Shown here piece after piece: positions 29,318 through 37,012 of a stretch of DNA of 62,517 nt. The position numbers and the translations under genes were made by a program. The notes under the pieces are model-generated. The model was not told the origin of the DNA and made no database searches. It saw nothing but the letters and a program-made list of their open reading frames with translations. Source of the DNA: Actinomyces oris (GTDB lineage: Bacteria; Actinomycetota; Actinomycetes; Actinomycetales; Actinomycetaceae). Position 1 is the stretch's first letter, and each line of letters begins with the position of its first letter. Location of the stretch: positions 70,174-132,690 of the forward strand of contig NZ_MSKL01000004.1 in the NCBI RefSeq assembly GCF_001937665.1, read 5' to 3'.

Positions 29318-29835
29318 GCCATCTCCAGGCCGGTGAGGATCCAGCGTTCGCGCAGCAGCTCCAGACGGGCCGCCGCGGCCCGGACTCGGTTGCCCTCCTC
29401 CAGGAGAACGGTTGCCTCGCAGGCCCCCGACATTGTCAGCTCGGTGCGCACGCTGCGGATGCGTGGCCGTCGTGGGCTCGCCTGGCGCCCCAGCATCCGG
29501 GCGGCCAGCCCCGCCCGGCGGGCGAGTGCCTCGAACAGGGAGGGGCTGGTCCAGCGGATCAGGTGATCCACGGGGCGTAGCCCGGCCAGGACCTCACTGG
29601 CGGCAGTCACCACGATCGCGGCTGTGCGTGAGGCGTCGGTGCCGGTGCCGGTGCCAGGTCGTCTTGTCGGAGAGTCTCCCCGCATGACTGAGCCGGAGCG
29701 GTTCACGGGCCTGGAGGGTTTCTGTGGAACGGCGCGAGTCGGCGTCGGGTGGCTCGGTGCGGGGCGGCTGCGACGTTGAGGGCTGGTCTGGTGGTGCGCG
29801 GGACGAGTGGCTCGGGTGATGGCGGTTGCGGTCAT
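29314..29835 (-). CDS. Rv3235 family protein
   Basis: The 173-aa protein has a basic, Pro/Thr-rich disordered N-terminal part. Its conserved core reads LAGLRPVDHLIRWTSPSLFE, followed by GLAARMLG and ends RLELLRERWILTGLEMA, matching the Rv3235-type family next to secA in many actinobacteria. The function is unknown. The ATG at 29835 has AGGAG at 5 bases and removes 22 residues of upstream readthrough. It lies 96 bp downstream of the LysM gene on the same strand. The stop falls inside the secA terminator hairpin. Confidence 0.8.
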   Translation of the reverse strand: MTATAITRATRPAHHQTSPQRRSRPAPSHPTPTRAVPQKPSRPVNRSGSVMRGDSPTRRPGTGTGTDASRTAAIVVTAASEVLAGLRPVDHLIRWTSPSLFEALARRAGLAARMLGRQASPRRPRIRSVRTELTMSGACEATVLLEEGNRVRAAAARLELLRERWILTGLEMA

Positions 29836-29931
29836 GGCGGGCTCCTGAGAGTAGGCGGGTGCTTGGTGGGCACGGAGTGCGAGGTGGAACGGGGGCGGCA
29901 TTCGAGGCCGCCGGCGCTGGCGCTGGGTGGT

Positions 29932-30840
29932 TCATCGCGATGGCGTCTGGCCTCCTGTCTTCGTGCTCGGTGCGGACAGGGAATCCGGGACGCTCAGGAC
30001 TGTGCCGGGCCGGATCAGTGACGGGTCGGTGCCGACGACGTTGGAGTTGGCGCGATACAGGACCGGCCAGGCCTGTGCGATCTGCGCGGGGCCGGAGTCG
30101 GCGGGCAGGAGGTGGGCAGTGATCGACCACAGGCTCTCGCCGGGCACGACGGTATGAGTGGGGGTCGACGAGGTCTGGGGGTCAGGGGTGGTGGAGGGCT
30201 GTGTCCGGGAGCTGCCCGGCGGGGTCGACTGCGCCGACTGGCTCGCGTTGTCCGAGCCGCTGGAGCCGGTCGAAGTGCTCGAAGGGGCATGCTCGGGTGA
30301 AGCCGTGGAGCCATCGGGCGGGGACTGGGATGCTTCCGCCTCCGCGGTGGCCTTCTGGCCGGGCTGGTCGGCTTGAGGTGACGGCGTCGAGGACTGGACC
30401 GGTGGTGAGGCGGGTGCTGAGCTGGTGGGGCGCCATCCCAGATCGTCCCCGCCGGTGGGCTCCTCGGCGGCCAGTGCCGGCGCCGAGGACAGGGAGACGA
30501 GCAGTGCGGAGGCGGTGATGCGCCTGACCGCAGGCGCTCCCCAGGCCTCGAGAATCCTGGCCGCCAGTGCGCAGGCGCCGCCTCGACGGACGGAGCTGTG
30601 CCCGTTCTCCCCGGGAAGCGCCATGAGCGCCAGGAGGGCTGAGACCACGTGCCACAAGGCTCCCAGAGTCCCGATTGCACAGGTGCCGGCGACGACGGCG
30701 TCGGACAGCTCACTCAGGCTCCAGGACTGCGGAGGGACCCCCAGAAGCCGCTCCGTGGCGCTGTGGGCCGTGTGCCCCAGAAGTGTCAGGACAGTCCCTG
30801 ACACTCCGGCCAGCAGTGCCAGCCGTCGACGAGTTCCCAT
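29932..30840 (-). CDS. LysM domain membrane protein
   Basis: The 302-aa protein starts with a hydrophobic segment (RRRLALLAGVSGTVLTLLG) and has a second hydrophobic stretch at about residues 42-68 and another near 110. A Ser/Pro/Thr-rich linker follows. The C-terminus carries one LysM domain (about 232-290, opening HTVVPGESLWSITAHLL and including PAQIAQAWPVLYRANSNVVG). LysM binds peptidoglycan, so a wall-associated role is likely. The ATG at 30840 has GGAGG at 6 bases. A consensus -35 is found upstream. Confidence 0.85.
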   Translation of the reverse strand: MGTRRRLALLAGVSGTVLTLLGHTAHSATERLLGVPPQSWSLSELSDAVVAGTCAIGTLGALWHVVSALLALMALPGENGHSSVRRGGACALAARILEAWGAPAVRRITASALLVSLSSAPALAAEEPTGGDDLGWRPTSSAPASPPVQSSTPSPQADQPGQKATAEAEASQSPPDGSTASPEHAPSSTSTGSSGSDNASQSAQSTPPGSSRTQPSTTPDPQTSSTPTHTVVPGESLWSITAHLLPADSGPAQIAQAWPVLYRANSNVVGTDPSLIRPGTVLSVPDSLSAPSTKTGGQTPSR

Positions 30841-30879
30841 GTCGTCCTCCATCACCAATGATGTTGTTTGGTAATGTTA

Positions 30880-30908
30880 GGTGTACTCCGATGGTGCGAA
30901 GATGTCAA
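30880..30908 (-). promoter_or_regulatory. Putative promoter of the LysM gene
   Basis: On the minus strand a perfect TTGACA -35 (30903-30908) is followed after 17 bp by a weak TACACC -10 (30880-30885). The region is markedly AT-richer than its surroundings. On the plus strand a TATAGT hexamer at 30918-30923 could serve the divergent gene at 31033. Confidence 0.45.
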
Positions 30909-31032
30909 TAGTGACGATATAGTATGCCGTGTTTCTGAGTCGTGGTAGTGGGGGTGGTTGTTGCCGGCGGAGCGAGGTCCGAGCCGCCCCGGATCGCTTT
31001 CCTCGGCGTGTGGACTGTGGTGAGGTGGTCCT

Positions 31033-31581
31033 ATGGACTGGGACGCGATGCTTGCCGACCTGGAGAGCAGCTTCGATGCTGAACGCCGTGCGGACCTGGT
31101 GGCGCAGAGCGCCGAGCTCGCGGAGGCCGAGCAGGCCTCCATCGAGGTCGTCGACCGTCTGCGAGGCTCGGTGGGGCGGCTCATCCACCTGCGGACTCGC
31201 AGCGGCGTTCCGGTCGACGGTGTTGTCTCTCGGGTTGAGCCCTCCTACGTCCTCGTCGATGAGGGGGAGGGGTTGCAGGCCATTGTCCCGGTGGGTGCGG
31301 TGGCCACCATGGTGTCGCTGGCCGGTCCGGCGCCCCGGGATGGCCGACGTCGGCCCACGCTGACGGCTCTGATGCGTGAGATCGCTCGGCGGGGAGCGCG
31401 GGTGCGCCTGGTCGTGGGTTCCGGGGAAGTGGTGGGGCGACTGGTCCGGGTGGGTGCGGACCATGTTGATGTCGCTGTCGACCCTGAGGGCGGAGTCCGT
31501 TCGCGTCGTGCTTCCGGGGCGGGTGGCGCGGGGGTCGTCAGCGTCATGACCGCCGCCATCGAGGTGCTGCGCAGTCGCTGA
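31033..31581 (+). CDS. Conserved actinobacterial hypothetical protein
   Basis: I do not recognise this 182-aa protein by name. It has an N-terminal helix rich in Asp, Glu and Ala (DWDAMLADLESSFDAERRAD ... EAEQASIEVVDRLR). Two similar beta-rich parts follow, each with a glycine-rich hairpin: GVPVDGVVSRVEPSYVLVDE and ARVRLVVGSGEVVGRLVRVG. They suggest a duplicated small barrel or a Sm/Tudor-like fold, which is inference. No membrane helix or signal is visible. The ATG follows GAGGTGG, so the start is well supported. It is divergent from the LysM gene and convergent with the HTH gene. Confidence 0.6.
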   Translation: MDWDAMLADLESSFDAERRADLVAQSAELAEAEQASIEVVDRLRGSVGRLIHLRTRSGVPVDGVVSRVEPSYVLVDEGEGLQAIVPVGAVATMVSLAGPAPRDGRRRPTLTALMREIARRGARVRLVVGSGEVVGRLVRVGADHVDVAVDPEGGVRSRRASGAGGAGVVSVMTAAIEVLRSR

Positions 31582-31604
31582 CCTCGGCTACCGGGTGGGG
31601 TGTC

Positions 31605-31829
31605 TCAGGACTCCTCGTCCTCGATCCAACCCGCCGCGACCATGGCCCTGGTTGAGGCGAGCTGGCGCTGAATGTAGTCCTCCAGGGCCTGGTCCTCGAT
31701 GCGCCAGAGCTTGCGGGCGCCGACCTGAATAGCAGGGAGATCACCGGTGCGGATGAGGGCGCGCACGGCCTGGGCGGACAGCTGAAGCTGCTCGGCGACG
31801 TCGGCGATGGTCAGGAATCGTGTGCTCAT
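31605..31829 (-). CDS. Small helix-turn-helix (excisionase/MerR-like) DNA-binding protein
   Basis: The 74-aa protein reads FLTIADVAEQLQLSAQAVRA, then IRTGDLPAIQVGARKLWRIE, a complete excisionase-type winged HTH. Its size and isolation from any integrase suggest a chromosomal regulator rather than a phage excisionase. The ATG at 31829 fits the family start; further in-frame Mets upstream would overlap the divergent SAF gene promoter. It lies 116 bp from the divergent SAF gene and could regulate it. Confidence 0.82.
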   Translation of the reverse strand: MSTRFLTIADVAEQLQLSAQAVRALIRTGDLPAIQVGARKLWRIEDQALEDYIQRQLASTRAMVAAGWIEDEES

Positions 31830-31945
31830 ACCACGATGATCCCACTGCTGGATCCTCTCCACAATTCTTAAAGATGCTTGTGGATAACCTTGAGGTATTA
31901 TTTTATCCCAACGATGATTGCAGGAGATCAAGGAGGATTCCCGTG

Positions 31946-32713
31946 ATGTCATCTCGCCGTACCCGATCCCTGACCACCCCTGAGCGATCCCGTAGTGGTC
32001 GTTGGCGCCGTCCTGCATGGAAGGACCCGCGTATGGCCGGGGGAGTGGTCCTGGTTGCCACGGCTGTGGCCCTGGGGGCCTGGGCGGTCGATGCGGCCGC
32101 TGACACCACCCGCGTCTACGTGCTGTCCCAGGACGTCGCTCCCGGGACGGACCTGACCGCCGACGGTGTTCTCACGGTGGTCGAGGCTCATCCCGGCACC
32201 GATGCCTATGTCGAGGCCGGGCACCTGCCGGACGGCGCCGTGTCCACGCGCTCCATGCGCAAGGGGGAGCTGCTGGCCACGGCGGCTGTGAACAGCGGCG
32301 GGGAGCAGACCCTGCGGCCAGTGGTTCTCAATGTCGCCTCCAACCTACCGGCCTCAACGAAGGTCGGCGACTACGTCGATCTGTGGATCGTGCCCAAGGA
32401 GGGGGCGGCGGGCAGACCCGCGGCCCAGGCTCCCGCCACTGCACAGGCCGGGCAGGGCGGACAGGCGGCTCAGAGCGGTCAAAGCGCCCAACCGGGACAG
32501 GCTGAAGGGGACGGAGCCCGCAGCGTGGCCACAGGGCTGGTCATCGCCTCGGTCGGTGAGCCCAGCAAGGGGCTGATCTCCGGACCCAGCACCGGGGTGG
32601 AGGTCAAGGTCCCCGAGGCATCCCTCGCCGCCGTTCTCAGCGCCGTGGGGCAGGAGGGGGCTCTCGTCCTGGTTCCCACGGGTCAGGAAGCGCCCGCGGA
32701 GAAGGCCTCGTGA
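31946..32713 (+). CDS. SAF domain membrane protein (CpaB/RcpC-like)
   Basis: The 255-aa protein has a basic cytoplasmic start, a membrane helix (GGVVLVATAVALGAWAVDAA) and an extracytoplasmic SAF domain (VYVLSQDVAPGTDLTADGVL ... GAVSTRSMRKGELLATAAV). SAF domains in CpaB/RcpC bind wall or pilus components. A Gln/Ala/Gly-rich insert splits the C-terminal part. An AGGAGG box at 31931-31936 serves either the GTG at 31943 or the ATG at 31946. The stop overlaps the next gene as GTGA. No secretin, prepilin or TadA gene is near. Confidence 0.78.
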   Translation: MSSRRTRSLTTPERSRSGRWRRPAWKDPRMAGGVVLVATAVALGAWAVDAAADTTRVYVLSQDVAPGTDLTADGVLTVVEAHPGTDAYVEAGHLPDGAVSTRSMRKGELLATAAVNSGGEQTLRPVVLNVASNLPASTKVGDYVDLWIVPKEGAAGRPAAQAPATAQAGQGGQAAQSGQSAQPGQAEGDGARSVATGLVIASVGEPSKGLISGPSTGVEVKVPEASLAAVLSAVGQEGALVLVPTGQEAPAEKAS

Positions 32714-34746
32714 GCGCCCCGGGAGCCGGAGTCCTCCTGGCTCTGAGCGGCGACGACGCCGACATCCTGCGTGCGCTGAGCCAGTCGGGAAGCGGGCTGT
32801 GCGTCGTCCGCCGATGCGCCGATCTGCCCGAGCTGCTCTCAGCCGGGATGGCCGGACTGGCGAGCTTCGCCCTGCTGGACACCGGCTTCGATGAGATCGA
32901 CCGCACCGTCCTGGATCGGCTCGCACGCGCCGGCCTGAGCGGACTGCTCCTGGTGGAGCCCCACGAGGAGGAGCGCTGGCGCAGCGCGGGATGGCCGGTT
33001 CTCAGACGCGATACGGAGCCCGGCCGCGTCTGCTCGGCGATGCAGGACCTCGTGCGTCGTGGCGCGCCCTCCGGCGGATCATCCCAGGGGACGGGACCGG
33101 CCAGCGCTGCAGTGTCGGAGACCGTGACCGCGCCGGTGGCCGCGGACACCGACTGGTCGAGCGCTGCCACCCCCGCTTCGACGGGCTCGAAGGCCGCCGC
33201 CCAGGAGACCGCCTGGCTCGAAGAGCTGTGGCGCCAGTCTCCCGGCTCCTCAGAGGACGCGATGGTGCCCTCGCCGCCGCCACCGACCTCCAACGGCGCA
33301 GGAACCTGGGGCGACTCGGGACAGAACCGCCGGCCCGGTCCGGAGCCGGCTGCGACGGGCGTGCCGGAGCACTCCTTCCCGGCTGCGATGAGCCCGGCGG
33401 ATGAGGGGCGCCAGGGGAGGATCGTCCTGGTGTGGGGGCCTCACGGCGCCCCCGGGCGTTCGACGGTGTCCGCCTCCCTCGCCCACGGTCTGGCCTCTTC
33501 CGGCGGTGCGATCCTCGTGGACGCCGATGTGGAGGCTCCCAGCCTCGTGCAGCTCCTCGGCATGCCGGAGGACTCCTCGGCTCTGGCCGGGGCGGCCCGT
33601 CTGGCCACCCACGGCCGGCTTGACGCCGAGAGCTTTCAGCGGGTCCTGGCGCCGGTGGGCGGCGGGCTCTTCCTGCTGGGCGGCCTGGGGCGATCCGGCC
33701 GCTGGCGCGAGCTGCCGCCGGCCTCGATGACCGAGGTCTGGCTGCAGTGCCGCCGGGCCGCGGCCTGGACCGTCGTCGACGTCGCCGGTGGTCCCGTCGA
33801 TGACGATGTCGACGACTTCACCCTGGAGCCCGGCCGCGGGGCCGTCACCGCCGACCTGGTGTCGCATGCCGACGTCGTTCTGGTCGTCGGCGGAGCCGAT
33901 CCCGTCGGGGTGCGCCGTCTGCTTCAGCTCCTCGATGAGATGGGGGCCTCCATGAACCCCGCCGGTCGGGTCGAGGTCGTCATCAACCGGGTGCGTGCCT
34001 CGGCCGCAGGTCCTTCTCCCCAACATGCTCTGCGCGAGGCGCTGGCGCGTTTCGGCGGGCTGGAGGACATTGTGCTCCTGCCCGACGACGCGGCGACGGC
34101 CGATGCCTGCCTGCTGCAGGGGTGCACCGTCCTGGAAGGGGCGCCCACCAGTTCACTGGGCAAGGCCCTGAGTGCGCTGGTCGACCGGATCGATCCTCAG
34201 GCGGCGACGGCCCGCAAGGCCCGATCCCCGCGTCGTTCCCTGCTGCGGCGCTCGAAGAGGCGTGGTGGACACCGGGATCCCGCGGACCAGGCCGCAACCG
34301 CCAGAGGCAGGAACCGTTCAACCGCGCGCAACAGAGGCGCGAGGCGTCGCCGCAGAGGCGGGGACGGGGGGCAGGTGGTTGGTGAGCGGCTGCCGGCTCC
34401 CCGGGGCTCCGCAGGCCTCGCCCACGTCCCGCAGCAGTCCCTCCAGGCTCTGCCGCCATCGATTCAGCCGGGGAATCAGCCGCAGGGGCGGCTGCAGGAA
34501 CCACCTCCGAGCCGGCCTCCGGTGAGACCACAGGCTCAGCCGCTACCGGCGCCGGGACCGGTCCCCGGCACGCCGCACCGGCCCTCGGCGGCGCCGTGGT
34601 CCGCTGCGGGGACGGCGTCGGGCGCCGGAAGGCCCCCGGGGCCGGCGCGAGGCCCGCAGGTGGGCCGTACCCCGGACAGGGGAGATGACCGGGGTCCGGG
34701 TGACCCTCCGTCGGTGCCGCCGGGAACCGGGCGACACCGCTACTGA
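32710..34746 (+). CDS. CpaE/MinD-like ATPase
   Basis: The 678-aa protein has an N-terminal receiver-like part (about residues 1-115), a low-complexity linker, and a ParA/MinD-type ATPase domain from about 236. The P-loop reads GPHGAPGRST (243-252). It therefore has His245 and Arg250 where classical MinD/ParA proteins have the two signature lysines. ILVDADVEAPSLVQLLGMPE and ADVVLVVGGADPVGVRRLLQ follow. The last 170 residues are basic and then Pro/Gly/Gln-rich. Overlap with the SAF gene (GTGA) points to one unit, probably placing an envelope apparatus; the substrate is unknown. Confidence 0.8.
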   Translation: MSAPGAGVLLALSGDDADILRALSQSGSGLCVVRRCADLPELLSAGMAGLASFALLDTGFDEIDRTVLDRLARAGLSGLLLVEPHEEERWRSAGWPVLRRDTEPGRVCSAMQDLVRRGAPSGGSSQGTGPASAAVSETVTAPVAADTDWSSAATPASTGSKAAAQETAWLEELWRQSPGSSEDAMVPSPPPPTSNGAGTWGDSGQNRRPGPEPAATGVPEHSFPAAMSPADEGRQGRIVLVWGPHGAPGRSTVSASLAHGLASSGGAILVDADVEAPSLVQLLGMPEDSSALAGAARLATHGRLDAESFQRVLAPVGGGLFLLGGLGRSGRWRELPPASMTEVWLQCRRAAAWTVVDVAGGPVDDDVDDFTLEPGRGAVTADLVSHADVVLVVGGADPVGVRRLLQLLDEMGASMNPAGRVEVVINRVRASAAGPSPQHALREALARFGGLEDIVLLPDDAATADACLLQGCTVLEGAPTSSLGKALSALVDRIDPQAATARKARSPRRSLLRRSKRRGGHRDPADQAATARGRNRSTARNRGARRRRRGGDGGQVVGERLPAPRGSAGLAHVPQQSLQALPPSIQPGNQPQGRLQEPPPSRPPVRPQAQPLPAPGPVPGTPHRPSAAPWSAAGTASGAGRPPGPARGPQVGRTPDRGDDRGPGDPPSVPPGTGRHRY

Positions 34747-34833
34747 GACCGGGTGCTCGCGTGAACGGTGCCGGGTGGGAGGCTCCCTGTGCTTCGTGGG
34801 AGGTCGAGCGCGACGGTAGGGCAGACTGGGGGC

Positions 34834-35316
34834 ATGCGCATCTACCTGCCCGCCACCGCCGCCCACCTGCGCGCAAGCGTCCTCGGTTCCTCGCACAAGC
34901 CGTTCGCGGCTCACGCCGCCACCCCTGCTCTCGCTCGTGCCCTGCCCGATGAGGATGAGGAGGGCCTGGAGGTCTCCGCCTCGCTGTGCGCCGCCGACGC
35001 CTCTCTCGTTCTCCTGGCCGAGCCCGAGGCCTCGGGGCTGGCCGACCGGCGCATCGTCATCGCGGCCGATGTCGACGCCGAGAACGTGCGCGAGCTTCCC
35101 GTGGAGGGTGACGTCCTGCCCGGCACGATCGAGGTCGTCGGCGAGATCGCCTGGGAGGACGTCGCCGCCCTGCTCGTGGATGAGCCCGAGGCGGAGTCCG
35201 ATGTGCGAGCCGCCAGACTCGGTGACGAGGACGCCTTCGAGCGCGCCGCCGAGGCCGACCTGCTCTGGTACGACGTCACGGAGCGAGAGGCGCTGGCCGA
35301 GAGCCTTGGAGTTTGA
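34834..35316 (+). CDS. DUF6912 family protein
   Basis: The 160-aa cytoplasmic protein begins MRIYLPATAAHLRA and continues through VSASLCAADASLVLLAEPEA and RRIVIAADVDAENVREL, a pattern I associate with the actinobacterial DUF6912 family. The rest is acidic (VDEPEAESDVRAARLGDEDA). No function is known. The ATG is preceded by a run of five G residues. It lies 87 bp after the CpaE-like gene and may be cotranscribed with it. Confidence 0.65.
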   Translation: MRIYLPATAAHLRASVLGSSHKPFAAHAATPALARALPDEDEEGLEVSASLCAADASLVLLAEPEASGLADRRIVIAADVDAENVRELPVEGDVLPGTIEVVGEIAWEDVAALLVDEPEAESDVRAARLGDEDAFERAAEADLLWYDVTEREALAESLGV

Positions 35317-35449
35317 GGCGGCCGGCATCGCAGGCGGGTGAGGGACACGCCCGGCGTCGGAGCGACCGTTGCCCCCTGAGTCCTGGATCGGCCGGGTCCG
35401 CTCCTGGCGAGCATTCGCGGTGACGTGACCAGTTCCACGGCCGCCTGCC

Positions 35450-35480
35450 TTGCGCAGCAGAGCCCGCTGCTGGGTATGGT
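35450..35480 (+). promoter_or_regulatory. Putative rplJ promoter
   Basis: TTGCGC (35450-35455) and TATGGT (35475-35480) are separated by 19 bp, one more than ideal, directly upstream of the L10 leader motifs. Confidence 0.35.
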
Positions 35481-35486
35481 GCTCTC

Positions 35487-35616
35487 TGCCAAAGACCGCA
35501 GGTCGCCCGCTTCGGCGGGACCAAGTCCACGTCAGGTGGGGCCGGCGCAGGTGAGAACGAGACTTCGTCGGGCGTGCCCGAGATCAAGCCCCGTGCCCAC
35601 CGGCGCGGGGCTTTTC
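35487..35616 (+). ncRNA. Ribosomal protein L10 leader with terminator-like hairpin
   Basis: The leader contains GCCAAAGACCGCAGGTCGCC and then CGGCGCAGGTGAGAACGAG, the conserved strands of the L10(L12)4-binding leader that represses rplJL translation. At 35587-35616 AGCCCCG pairs with CGGGGCT followed by TTTT, an attenuator-like hairpin. Exact RNA ends are estimates. Confidence 0.75.
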
Positions 35617-35657
35617 CAGTGAATGGACCCCTGCGGCATACCACGGAAGGAGGGCCC

Positions 35658-36179
35658 ATGGCACGGCCTGACAAGGAAGCAGCCGTTGCTGCGTTGGCGG
35701 ACAAGTTCCGCCAGGCTGACGCGGTCCTGCTGACTGAGTACCGGGGACTGAGTGTCGCCCAGCTCAAGGAGCTGCGTCGTTCCCTCGCCGGTAACGCCGA
35801 GTACACCGTGGTGAAGAACACGCTTGCTGCGATCGCCGCCCGCCAGGTCGGGCTCGAGGACTTCGCCGATGACCTCACGGGCCCCTCCGCCCTGACGTTC
35901 GTCACCGGTGAGCCGGTCGAGGCCGCCAAGGCTCTGCGTGACTTCGCCAAGGACAACCAGCAGCTCGTCATCAAGGGCGGTGTCATGGACGGCACCGTGC
36001 TGTCCGCCGACGGCGTTGACAAGCTTGCCTCTCTCGAGTCCCGCGAGGTGCTGCTCGCCAAGACCGCGGGCGCCGTCAAGGCGTCCCTGTCCAAGGCTGC
36101 GTACCTCTTCGCCGCACCGGCCTCCAAGGCCGTGCGCACCGTCGACGCCCTGCGCGAGAAGCAGGAGACCGCGGCCTGA
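35658..36179 (+). CDS. rplJ: 50S ribosomal protein L10
   Basis: The 173-aa L10 begins MARPDKEAAVAALADKFRQA and contains LLTEYRGLSVAQLKELRRSL and AEYTVVKNTLAAIAARQ, the rRNA-binding N-terminal domain. The C-terminal helix (about 150-173) binds L7/L12 dimers of the ribosomal stalk. The ATG has a strong GGAAGGAGG site. The leader upstream provides feedback control by L10-L7/L12. It is followed 63 bp later by rplL. Confidence 0.97.
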   Translation: MARPDKEAAVAALADKFRQADAVLLTEYRGLSVAQLKELRRSLAGNAEYTVVKNTLAAIAARQVGLEDFADDLTGPSALTFVTGEPVEAAKALRDFAKDNQQLVIKGGVMDGTVLSADGVDKLASLESREVLLAKTAGAVKASLSKAAYLFAAPASKAVRTVDALREKQETAA

Positions 36180-36242
36180 GGCCGCACGCGTCATCCACCA
36201 ACCCTGCGCGCGCAGGAACCTGATAAGGAAGGAACGCCCATC

Positions 36243-36632
36243 ATGGCGAAGCTGACCACCGAAGAGCTCATCGAGCAGTTCAAGGAGCTCACCCTCATCG
36301 AGCTGTCCGAGTTCGTCAAGGCCTTCGAGGAGACCTTCGACGTTACCGCCGCCGCCCCGGCTGCCGTGGCCGTTGCCGCTGCCCCCGGCGCTGCCGGTGG
36401 CGAGGCCGCCGCCGAGGAGAAGGACGAGTTCGACGTCATTCTCGAGGCCGCCGGCGACAAGAAGATCCAGGTCATCAAGGAGGTGCGCGCCCTGACCTCC
36501 CTCGGCCTGAAGGAGGCCAAGGAGCTCGTCGACGGCGCTCCCAAGCCCGTCCTCGAGGGCGCCAACAAGGAGGCCGCCGAGAAGGCCAAGGAGCAGCTCG
36601 AGGGCGCCGGCGCCACCGTCACCCTCAAGTGA
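36243..36632 (+). CDS. rplL: 50S ribosomal protein L7/L12
   Basis: The 129-aa stalk protein has the N-terminal dimerisation helix ([20 protein letters not shown]), an Ala-rich hinge (about 36-55) and the C-terminal factor-binding domain ([20 protein letters not shown]). It recruits translation GTPases. AAGGAAGG precedes the ATG. A strong terminator follows, so rpoBC is not simply read through from here. Confidence 0.98.
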   Translation: MAKLTTEELIEQFKELTLIELSEFVKAFEETFDVTAAAPAAVAVAAAPGAAGGEAAAEEKDEFDVILEAAGDKKIQVIKEVRALTSLGLKEAKELVDGAPKPVLEGANKEAAEKAKEQLEGAGATVTLK

Positions 36633-36695
36633 GTCCCTCCCCGCTGCCTGAGGCGGCCTGAGGGGCGCCAACGGCTGGGGAAGTCCAGCATGTCT

Positions 36696-36727
36696 GGGTC
36701 CCGTCCACCACCAGGTGGGCGGGACCC
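36696..36727 (+). terminator. Terminator of the rplJL operon
   Basis: GGGTCCCGTCCACC (36696-36709) pairs with GGTGGGCGGGACCC (36714-36727), with one G-T wobble and a 4-base loop. There is no T-run directly after it, which is common in high-GC genomes. Confidence 0.75.
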
Positions 36728-36852
36728 GGTCGCGTTTCGGGGGGGGCTGGTGCTGCCCGGCTTCCGCGGCTTCGACGTCGTCGGGCTCAGGCTGGTGGAG
36801 CGCCGTCGGGTCGGAGATCGGTTGGTGTCTGTGTCGGAGGGGCTGGCGGGGA

Positions 36853-36963
36853 TCGGGGACGTACATGTGTGCCGAGGACTGCGATGTCCTCCAGGTCACT
36901 GAGGTCCGCTCCCAGTGGTTTGGAGGAGAACGCAGTCGCCGATCGGAAATTACGTTCTCGACG
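36853..36963. repeat. 111-bp direct repeat, left copy
   Basis: It is identical to 38307-38417 except at four positions. Each copy contains two inverted repeats: GAGGAC/GTCCTC around a 6-base loop, and GAGAACG/CGTTCTC at its right end. This copy lies 49 bp beyond the 3' end of the AbiEi/DUF559-type gene. Confidence 0.9.
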
Positions 36964-37012
36964 TCGGTGGGCGCACGCGATAAGTCAGGAGACGGCGTCG
37001 GGGATCGTGACC

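Larger units (their letters stand above)
35317..35657. other. Intergenic region upstream of rplJ
   Basis: These 341 bp hold the presumed rplJ promoter and the L10 leader RNA described separately. The first 120 bp, up to about 35440, show no clear element. Confidence 0.5.
36633..37012. other. Intergenic region rplL to AbiEi/DUF559-type gene
   Basis: This 380-bp region holds the rplL terminator (36696-36727) and the left copy of a 111-bp direct repeat (36853-36963). The sequence between them is GC-rich without a convincing gene. Confidence 0.5.

Noticed and set aside
31605-31829. Excisionase-like HTH gene as a sign of a prophage
   Set aside because: No integrase, attachment repeats or phage genes are nearby, and flanking genes are conserved chromosomal ones.
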